Source: an uncultured Clostridia bacterium (GTDB lineage Bacteria > Bacillota > Clostridia > UMGS1810). Taken from it: 64,000 bases of DNA. The stretch is taken from contig CAKSPF010000002.1 in the NCBI GenBank assembly GCA_934481345.1, forward strand, positions 186,001 through 250,000. Reading direction: 5' to 3'. Shown in pieces: positions 58,325 through 64,000 of the stretch. The notes under the pieces were generated by a model, which was given only the letters and a program-made list of their open reading frames with translations, was not told where the DNA came from and searched no databases. The position numbers and the translations under genes are program-made. Numbering within the stretch: the stretch's first letter is position 1; each line of letters opens with the position of its first letter.

Positions 58325-59737
58325 TTAAATTGTTTCTACTTTTATTATATTTGTATTTCCCGAAGAACCGTTTGTCATGCCGCCGGTCATTACCACGTTA
58401 TCGCCTTTTTCAAGGTTAAGTACGCTTTTTGCGGCATTTCTTGCATGATAAAAAAGTACGTCGGTTGAGTTAAATTCTTCGCTGAGTACCGGAGTAACGC
58501 CCCAGGAAAGAGCAAGTTTATACCATACCTTTTTGTTTACGGTCATTCCGACAATATCCATAGGCGCTCTGAATCTTGAAACCATGCGTACAGTCATACC
58601 GGAAACCGAGCTTACCACAATAGCTTTGGCATTAATATCTATTGCCATTCCGCAGGTTGCGTGCGATATTGCGTCAACCTGGTTTTTGATTTTAAAGCTG
58701 TTTGTCTTAAAACGTTTTTCATAGTGGATATGCTTTTCGGTTTCTTCGACAATTTCCGACATAGTCTTTACTGTTTCGACGGGGTATTTTCCGGCAGCGG
58801 ATTCTCCCGAAAGCATAACGGCGCTTGTGCCGTCATACACAGCGTTTGCCACGTCTGAAATTTCCGCTCTTGTAGGACGCGGATTGTGAATCATGGATTC
58901 GAGCATCTCGGTAGCCGTAATAACGCGCTTACCGAGCAAACGGCATTTTGTGATAAGGAACTTCTGTATAGCCGGAAGTTCCGCAAAAGGAACCTCAACG
59001 CCCAGGTCGCCGCGGCCAATCATTATACCGTCACATTCTGTGCAGATTTCTTCTATGTTATCTATTCCGGTGCGGTTTTCGATTTTTGCTATTATTCCTA
59101 TGTCTTCTCCGCCGTTTTGAATTAAAAACTCTTTTAAATCCAAAATATCCTGTTTTGTCGATACAAATGACGCTGCAACATAGTCAACATCATTTTTTAT
59201 TCCGAACAGCAAATCTTCCTTGTCCTGGTCACTCAGGTATTTTTGATTTAAAACTTTATTCGGAAAATTCATGCTCTTTCTGTCAGACATAACACCGCCG
59301 GCAACTACCGTGCAGATTGCATCTGTCGCAGTGAGCTTATCAACTTTGAATATTACAAGACCGTTATTTACCATAATGGTGTCACCGACTTTCAAATCGT
59401 TGATAAGACCTTCATAGTTTACGGAAACCATGCTCTCGTCGCCTTCGACATCCCGTGTGGTAAAGGTGAATTTATCACCGTCGTTTACGGTAACTTTTTG
59501 ATTTTTAAAGGTTTTTATGCGGTACTCCGGACCTTTTGTATCAAGCATAATCGCAATCGGCATATTAAGCCTTTCGCGGACTTTTTTTATCATATCCAGT
59601 TTAGCCTTGTGCTCGGCATGTGTGCCGTGCGAAAAATTAAGCCTTGCTAAGTTAAGACCGGCTTTGCACATGTTTTCAAACACTTTTTCGTCACTGCTTG
59701 ACGGTCCTATCGTGCAAATAATTTTTGTTTTTCTCAT
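58325..59737 (-). CDS. pyk: Pyruvate kinase
   Basis: The 470-residue enzyme transfers phosphate from phosphoenolpyruvate to ADP in glycolysis. It begins MRKTKIICTIGPSSSDEKVF, has the catalytic-lysine block GIIAKIENRTGIDNI, the metal-binding Glu and Asp in GIMIGRGDLGVEVPF, and the signature SAVMLSGESAAGKYPVETV. It is the short form without a PEP-utiliser extension found in some Firmicutes. AAAGG lies before the ATG. Confidence 0.98.
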   Translation of the reverse strand: MRKTKIICTIGPSSSDEKVFENMCKAGLNLARLNFSHGTHAEHKAKLDMIKKVRERLNMPIAIMLDTKGPEYRIKTFKNQKVTVNDGDKFTFTTRDVEGDESMVSVNYEGLINDLKVGDTIMVNNGLVIFKVDKLTATDAICTVVAGGVMSDRKSMNFPNKVLNQKYLSDQDKEDLLFGIKNDVDYVAASFVSTKQDILDLKEFLIQNGGEDIGIIAKIENRTGIDNIEEICTECDGIMIGRGDLGVEVPFAELPAIQKFLITKCRLLGKRVITATEMLESMIHNPRPTRAEISDVANAVYDGTSAVMLSGESAAGKYPVETVKTMSEIVEETEKHIHYEKRFKTNSFKIKNQVDAISHATCGMAIDINAKAIVVSSVSGMTVRMVSRFRAPMDIVGMTVNKKVWYKLALSWGVTPVLSEEFNSTDVLFYHARNAAKSVLNLEKGDNVVMTGGMTNGSSGNTNIIKVETI

Positions 59738-59852
59738 AATATATCATAGCCTTTCTGCCCGCATGATTAAAGTGAGGATATACGCTTCTTACCGGGGCAG
59801 ATAAGGCGTATTTATGATTTGCGGACGGCAGAGTTAAAAGCCGTCTTGTTTT

Positions 59853-60770
59853 TTAAGCCGCGTGTTTTGCCTGCGTGTGTTTTTTCCACATAACCCAAAG
59901 CGGACCTGCGATAAATACCGAAGAATAACATCCTGCAATCATGCCTACAGCCATCGGCAGTGCAAAAATTATTATTGATTCGATACCGTAAGCAATTGCA
60001 AATATAAGCATTATTACAATGCTGAGTACCGTTGTAATCGATGTGTTCAGAGAACGGGTAAAGCTTTGGGTGATACTCTTGTCCACAAGCTGAGATATTT
60101 CAGCCTTCGGGTCTTTGGATGAGTTTTCCCTTATTCTGTCGTAAATAACGATTGTGTCATTTATGGAATAACCTATAATGGTAAGTATTATCGCAATAAA
60201 GGATTCGTTAATCGGCAGCTTAAAGATGATAAACGTAAAGAACACCATGAGGCAGTCGTGCAAGAGAGCCACAAGTCCCATTACACCGGCGGAAATACCG
60301 GATATTCTTTTAAATCTTATTCCCACATATATTACAATCAGCACAGATGCAATTATTATTGAAATAATGCCGTTTCTTAAAAATCTTTTGCCTATAAACG
60401 GTTCAACAATATTTGTCCGTGAAAGTGCAAGACTGTTATCCTTGAAAGCTTCCTTAAGAGCATTTTCCAGCTCAAGCTGTCTGTCTGCGGATATTCCTTT
60501 TGTTTCCGGAAAGCTTATCACAAGGTTGTTCTGACCGGTTGCGAGATCTTTTGTAGTCTGGACGGATACCGAGCTTTTAATGTGCTCTGAGGCAATTTTT
60601 TCCGCAAGAGCAGTGTCGATTTTGCCCTCGTATGTATATTTGATTATTGCGCCGCCCTTAAAAGATATGTCGACATTCATACCGTTAACAAAAAGGGCTA
60701 TAATTCCTATAAGCATAATTGCAACAGAAATCGAAAAGAATTTATATTTATTTTTGTATACATTAAACAT
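59853..60770 (-). CDS. secF: Protein translocase subunit SecF
   Basis: The 305-residue membrane protein works with SecD to pull exported proteins through SecYEG using the proton gradient. It has six transmembrane segments, the periplasmic domain with FSISVAIMLIG anchor, GISAGVMGLVALLHDCLMVF, YSINDTIVIYDRIRENSSKD and the late TTVLSIVIMLIFAIAYG. The ATG at 60770 is eight bases inside the end of secD, where GGAGG-type AAGG also lies; an in-frame start at 60809 is rejected. Confidence 0.97.
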   Translation of the reverse strand: MFNVYKNKYKFFSISVAIMLIGIIALFVNGMNVDISFKGGAIIKYTYEGKIDTALAEKIASEHIKSSVSVQTTKDLATGQNNLVISFPETKGISADRQLELENALKEAFKDNSLALSRTNIVEPFIGKRFLRNGIISIIIASVLIVIYVGIRFKRISGISAGVMGLVALLHDCLMVFFTFIIFKLPINESFIAIILTIIGYSINDTIVIYDRIRENSSKDPKAEISQLVDKSITQSFTRSLNTSITTVLSIVIMLIFAIAYGIESIIIFALPMAVGMIAGCYSSVFIAGPLWVMWKKHTQAKHAA

Positions 60771-62028
60771 TAGCCTTACCTCCGTACAGAAAATTCTTTT
60801 TAAACACATTGTATCTGCTTAATGATGTAACCAAAAGCTTGGAGCAGGTTATACCTGAGATAAAGTTAAGCAGAACACCTGTAAGGAGTGTGTAGCCGAA
60901 GGAAAGCATTGCACCCGAGCCGAATATCATAAGTACAACAGCTACTAAAACAGTGGTGATGTTGCCGTCGAATACAGCGCTGAATGCTCTTTTATAGCCT
61001 GTAGCAATTGCTGCGCTTATGGTCTTTCCGTCGTTGATTTCTTCTTTTATTCTCTCGGAAATAATGATATTTGTGTCAACACCCATACCTATCGAGAGGA
61101 TAATACCGGCAATACCGGGTAAGGTAAGCGTAATCTGCGGAACAGATACGGCAAGAATCTGCAGCGCCATCTGAAGTGTAAGACCGATGCAGGCAACAAA
61201 GCCCGGAAGCCTGTAGTATAAAATCATAAAAAGGCATACTATCGCAAAAGCGATAAGTCCTGCATATATCATAATATTTAACGCACCGTTTCCGAGTGTC
61301 GGACTGATGGTACTGTAATTCTTTGATTCGAGTGAGAACGGAAGCGCACCGGAGTTGATTTTGTTTGAGAGCTCCTTTGCTTCATCTGCGTTCTGCATAC
61401 CTGTTATAACTGCCTGGGTACCGGTTATTGCCTGATTAACCATCGGATTTGAGATGAGGGTTTCGTCCATATATATGCCCATTTGCTGTCCGACAAGAGC
61501 TTTGGTTGCTTCTTCAAACTTTATTGCTCCGTTTTTGTTAAATTCAAGCTGAACGACATTTTCGTGTGTGTTTGGGTCTACTGCAGCCGAGCTGTGTTTG
61601 ACATCGCCGCCTTCAAGCAGAATTTTTCCTGACGAGTCACGGAAGGTGAGAAGGGCAGTTTCGCCGATTTCGGAAATTGCCTGCTGTGGGTTAAAGTCCT
61701 TTTCGTCCGATTTCCATGGAAATCTTACAATTACTTCGCCGTTGTTTTTATCTACCGTTACATCTCTGTCGAGGATGTTTTTGTCATCAAGTCTTGTTTC
61801 CAGTATTGTTCTTGTGGATTCAAGCTCGGATTTGGTCGGCGCACGGTCAAGATCTTTCGGAACGAAGGTTGCCTCTGCTCCGCCTCGTATATCAATACCG
61901 AATCTTATGCTTTTTGCGCCGTTGATTTTAAAACTGCCTATGCTCACGCCGTAAAAAGCGCAAAGCAAAATTGCTGTTATAATAATTAAAACAACAAAAA
62001 ATGTACCTTTATTTATTTTTAAATTCAA
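60763..62028 (-). CDS. secD: Protein translocase subunit SecD
   Basis: The 421-residue partner of SecF has the N-terminal membrane helix, the large extracytoplasmic P1 domain (about 30-250) with FGIDIRGGAEATF, ILLEGGDVKHSSAAVD and the head-forming FEEATKALVGQQMG and YMDETLISNPMVNQAI, followed by five transmembrane helices with GVDTNIIISERIKEE and the RND-type pattern. Start is TTG at 62028 after AGAGGTG. Its head domain aligns with the C-terminal domain of the chimera at 43669-43968, which is the internal comparison used there. Confidence 0.97.
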   Translation of the reverse strand: MNLKINKGTFFVVLIIITAILLCAFYGVSIGSFKINGAKSIRFGIDIRGGAEATFVPKDLDRAPTKSELESTRTILETRLDDKNILDRDVTVDKNNGEVIVRFPWKSDEKDFNPQQAISEIGETALLTFRDSSGKILLEGGDVKHSSAAVDPNTHENVVQLEFNKNGAIKFEEATKALVGQQMGIYMDETLISNPMVNQAITGTQAVITGMQNADEAKELSNKINSGALPFSLESKNYSTISPTLGNGALNIMIYAGLIAFAIVCLFMILYYRLPGFVACIGLTLQMALQILAVSVPQITLTLPGIAGIILSIGMGVDTNIIISERIKEEINDGKTISAAIATGYKRAFSAVFDGNITTVLVAVVLMIFGSGAMLSFGYTLLTGVLLNFISGITCSKLLVTSLSRYNVFKKNFLYGGKANV

Positions 62029-62051
62029 AATTATTCACCTCTGCAAATTAA

Positions 62052-62474
62052 TCAATTGTTTTGTAAAATGATTAATGCAGAGCGTTTTTTGCCGTCTTTT
62101 TTATATGTATATGCGGTAATTTTCAGCCGCATCAGAATATGTACCGTTATACTCAGCGCCAGGAAGCATATACCCATTGCGGAAAAATCTCCGCAGCTCG
62201 GACCTTTGAGCAGTCTGTATACGGTGTAGCGTGCCGATTTTTTCACTGTTTCCTGCTGTTGCAACGTGTTTTGGCACAGCGAATATACGGTTTGTTCATT
62301 CCGGATTATATCGTCAAAAAAAACGGATGTATCTGCCGAGTAAAGACGGGCAGTATCTGCAATTTCTCCGCTTGAACATGACGCGGAAAAAAGATTGCAG
62401 GCATACAATGTAAATGTATTTATAATTATTATCAGAAAAAGAAAAACACAAAACAGTTTCTTTTTATGTAACAT
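62052..62474 (-). CDS. Uncharacterised protein with two hydrophobic segments
   Basis: The 140-residue protein has a signal-like N-terminal hydrophobic helix (residues 7-25), a middle part with several cysteines (CNLFSASCSSG, SLCQNTL, GPSCGD) and a second hydrophobic helix (about 98-112, MGICFLALSITVHILM) before a basic tail. It is not recognised. It shares a transcript with secD and secF; the promoter at 62526-62554 precedes it. AAGGG lies upstream; the ATG at 62474 follows a possible GTG start by one codon. Confidence 0.7.
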   Translation of the reverse strand: MLHKKKLFCVFLFLIIIINTFTLYACNLFSASCSSGEIADTARLYSADTSVFFDDIIRNEQTVYSLCQNTLQQQETVKKSARYTVYRLLKGPSCGDFSAMGICFLALSITVHILMRLKITAYTYKKDGKKRSALIILQNN

Positions 62475-62525
62475 CACAATTCATCCCTTGTCTAAACATA
62501 TAAGCAAAAAATTACCCATGATAAA

Positions 62526-62554
62526 AGAGTACCATTGCAGGGAGTATTTGTCAA
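62526..62554 (-). promoter_or_regulatory. Promoter of the secDF operon
   Basis: On the minus strand TTGACA (62554-62549) and TACTCT (62531-62526) are 17 bases apart. Confidence 0.65.
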
Positions 62555-62627
62555 TAGTACAGTTAAAATATTGTCTTTGTGCATAATATTTTTTTGTAAA
62601 ATATTTAATTATATGACAAATTTTTCT

Positions 62628-62656
62628 TTGACAAATAAGGCATAATATGTTAAGAT
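62628..62656 (+). promoter_or_regulatory. Promoter of the riboswitch-decarboxylase unit
   Basis: TTGACA (62628-62633) and TAAGAT (62651-62656) are 17 bases apart and place the transcript start just before the riboswitch P1 stem. Confidence 0.8.
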
Positions 62657-62668
62657 GAAGATGTTATT

Positions 62669-62758
62669 AATAAAAGGGAGTAGCCTGCGGTTAAAAACCG
62701 TTGCAGCGGCGTCAGTACGGCATAGCCCGCTGCTGCATTAAAGGGCAAGACTTTTATT
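62669..62758 (+). ncRNA. yybP-ykoY-type (Mn2+) riboswitch
   Basis: P1 pairs AATAAAAG (62669-62676) with CTTTTATT (62751-62758). The P1-proximal conserved loop is GGGAGTAGCC on the 5' side and GGGCAAGAC on the 3' side. P2 is the CTGCGGTT/AACCGTTGCAG arm; P3 is GCAGCGG/CCGCTGC enclosing GTCAGTACGGCATAGCC. GGGAGTAGC, GCAAGAC and the GTCA...C[short hairpin]CG pattern are those of the yybP-ykoY class, which senses Mn2+. The P1 3' strand is also the 5' half of the following terminator, giving an ON switch when ligand stabilises P1. The DUF1646 (Na+) class was considered because the gene is a Na+ pump, but the motif match is to yybP-ykoY. Confidence 0.8.
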
Positions 62759-62788
62759 GTGCATTGTTGTACAATAAAGGTCTTTTTT
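62749..62788 (+). terminator. Switchable terminator of the riboswitch
   Basis: AGACTTTTATTGT pairs with ACAATAAAGGTCT (one G-T pair), followed by TTTTTTATT. Its first arm overlaps the 3' strand of riboswitch P1. Confidence 0.8.
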
Positions 62789-62811
62789 TATTATGAAAAG
62801 GAGATGTAAAA

Positions 62812-63933
62812 ATGAATGCACTTTTCGGCAATGCTTTGCTTATAAGGTGGCCTATGATTGTTATGTGGGCAATCGGAGGAATACTGATTTATCTTGCAAT
62901 CAAAAAGGATATGGAGCCTTCGCTTTTGCTGCCTATGGGATTCGGAGCAATACTTGTCAATCTTCCCATGTCCGGAGCGGTTACGCAGATTTATGAGGGC
63001 GTAAAGGAAGTCGGAGCAATTGATTTGCTTTTTAAAAGCGGTATAGAAAATGAATTGTTTCCGCTTATTTTGTTTATCGGTATAGGCGCAATGATTGACT
63101 TCGGTCCGCTTTTGATAAATCCAAAGCTGATGATTTTCGGCGCAGCGGCACAGTTCGGTATATTTTTTACCCTCAGCGTTGCTTCATTGATAGGCTTTGA
63201 TATTAAGGATGCGGCTTCGATTGCCGTTATCGGTGCGGCTGACGGTCCTACGTCAATATTTGTGGCAAACTTTTTTAAAACCAAATATATAGGCGCTATC
63301 ATAGTCGCGGCATATTCATACATGGCGCTTGTTCCCATAGTTCAGCCGCCGGTTATTAAGCTGCTCACTACCAAGAAAGAACGCCTTATTAAAATGCAGT
63401 ATGAAGAAAAGACGGTAAGCAAAACCACAAGAATACTGTTTCCGATTATCATTACCGTTATAACCGGAATAGTATCTCCGAGGAGTGTTTCGCTGATAGG
63501 ATTTTTGATGTTCGGTAATCTTATCCGCGAGTGCGGAGTGCTCAACAGTCTGTCCGATACGGCGCAAAAGGTTCTGGCAAATCTCGTAACTATCTTTTTG
63601 GGTATAACAATTGCTACCAAAATGCAGGCACAGTATTTTTTGACATATCAGACGCTGATGATAATCGGATTGGGTTTGGTAGCATTTATATTTGATACTG
63701 CGGGCGGTGTGGTTTTTGCCAAAATACTGAATTTGTTTTTGAAGAACAAGGTTAATCCCATGATTGGTGCCGCAGGAATATCCGCGTTCCCGATGTCGGC
63801 GAGGGTAGTGCATAAAATGGGACTTAAAGAGGACTGCACAAACTTCTTGCTCATGCATGCCGTCGGTGTAAATGTTTCCGGGCAGATTGCGTCGGTAATC
63901 GCAGGCGGACTTATTTTAAATCTTATTCATTAA
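62812..63933 (+). CDS. Sodium ion-translocating decarboxylase beta subunit (OadB/GcdB-like)
   Basis: The 373-residue integral membrane protein matches the beta subunit of biotin-dependent Na+-pumping decarboxylases: ILFIGIGAMIDFGPLLINPK with the membrane Asp, AADGPTSIFVANFFKTKYIGA split at the ADGPT motif, MAQYF-like and AFIFDTAGGVVFAKILNLFL, NPMIGAAGISAFPMSARVVH and NFLLMHAVGVNVSGQIASVI. In complete enzymes it couples decarboxylation of oxaloacetate, glutaconyl-CoA or methylmalonyl-CoA to Na+ export. GGAGATG lies before the ATG. It follows the riboswitch and precedes an OadG-like gene; no alpha or biotin carrier gene is seen before the window ends. Confidence 0.93.
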   Translation: MNALFGNALLIRWPMIVMWAIGGILIYLAIKKDMEPSLLLPMGFGAILVNLPMSGAVTQIYEGVKEVGAIDLLFKSGIENELFPLILFIGIGAMIDFGPLLINPKLMIFGAAAQFGIFFTLSVASLIGFDIKDAASIAVIGAADGPTSIFVANFFKTKYIGAIIVAAYSYMALVPIVQPPVIKLLTTKKERLIKMQYEEKTVSKTTRILFPIIITVITGIVSPRSVSLIGFLMFGNLIRECGVLNSLSDTAQKVLANLVTIFLGITIATKMQAQYFLTYQTLMIIGLGLVAFIFDTAGGVVFAKILNLFLKNKVNPMIGAAGISAFPMSARVVHKMGLKEDCTNFLLMHAVGVNVSGQIASVIAGGLILNLIH

Positions 63934-63946
63934 GGAGGCAGAAGAT

Positions 63947-64000
63947 ATGAATATTCAGAACTTTTTAAATACGCTTCCTATAATGGGGCAGGGTATGCTC
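63947..64000 (+). CDS. Small OadG-like subunit (partial)
   Basis: Eighteen codons are seen before the window ends: MNIQNFLNTLPIMGQGML. The LPIMGQGML-type opening is that of small OadG-related membrane subunits found next to decarboxylase beta subunits. AAGGAGGC stands before the ATG, 13 bases after the beta-subunit stop. It is too short for firm identification. Confidence 0.6.
   Translation, partial: MNIQNFLNTLPIMGQGML

Noticed and set aside
62669..62790. Na+ riboswitch of the DUF1646 class
   Set aside because: The downstream sodium pump made this attractive, but the conserved GGGAGTAGC and GCAAGAC strands and P3 loop match yybP-ykoY by eye. Kept as an alternative for a covariance search.
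1..64000. CRISPR arrays, rRNA genes, insertion sequences, prophage genes
   Set aside because: No regularly spaced repeats, rRNA segments, transposase or phage structural motifs were found on either strand.

Overview
The window looks like a chromosome segment of a low- to mid-GC Gram-positive anaerobe of the class Clostridia, probably an intestinal spore-former. The evidence is strong GGAGG-type ribosome binding sites with frequent TTG and GTG starts, SpoIID, a SpoIIQ-like LytM protein and SpoVG, a HemZ-type radical SAM enzyme, Rel, RecJ and YerC of Firmicutes type, and a bile salt hydrolase next to an oleate hydratase, a pairing expected of a gut resident. No rRNA, CRISPR array, integrase or insertion sequence was seen. 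The species cannot be named from the sequence alone.

Layout. 1-4.5 kb (minus strand): a BglG/MtlR-type PRD regulator cut by the window edge, a two-gene sugar operon (Gfo/Idh/MocA dehydrogenase and TIM-barrel isomerase) behind a promoter with a cre/LacI-type operator, and a HAD phosphatase. 4.6-14 kb (plus): housekeeping run lon, engB, pcrA, yerC, methyltransferase, cold shock protein, RpiR regulator, HI0933-type flavoprotein and a small membrane protein. 14-22.2 kb (minus): PHP phosphatase, nucleoside kinase, hemZ, MBL hydrolase, rel, recJ. 22.5-28 kb: HPr, uvrC, a DtxR/MntR regulator, bile salt hydrolase and oleate hydratase. 28.1-37.7 kb: a small XRE/membrane-protein pair, then a long plus-strand run nifS, thiI, cinA, recA, recX, rimO, pgsA, a CDF transporter and a DUF3006-like protein. 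37.7-39.5 kb: murC and spoVG.

39.6-46.9 kb is the accessory part and looks more AT-rich. It holds an ECF-type sigma factor and its putative anti-sigma partner, each broken by a one-base frameshift; an L-2-amino-thiazoline-4-carboxylate hydrolase-like gene; a 593-residue membrane-anchored chimera joining a one-lobed solute-binding module to a SecD P1-head-like domain; tRNA-Pro and tRNA-Ser; and several small genes. 46.9-64 kb returns to metabolism and envelope functions: citrate synthase, spoIID and spoIIQ-like genes, a rhamnose operon (araC, rhaB, rhaA, rhaD), tspO, a repeat-containing secreted protein, a polysaccharide deacetylase, pyruvate kinase, secF and secD, and finally a yybP-ykoY-type (Mn2+) riboswitch preceding a sodium-translocating decarboxylase beta-subunit gene and the start of a small OadG-like subunit.

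The most unusual items are the solute-binding/SecD chimera at 42.2-44.0 kb, the Mn2+-type riboswitch on a sodium-pump beta-subunit operon at 62.7 kb, the doubly frameshifted sigma/anti-sigma pair, and the exported four-repeat protein at 56.1 kb. Many starts were re-assigned from promoter and ribosome-binding-site positions; these choices are given in each entry.
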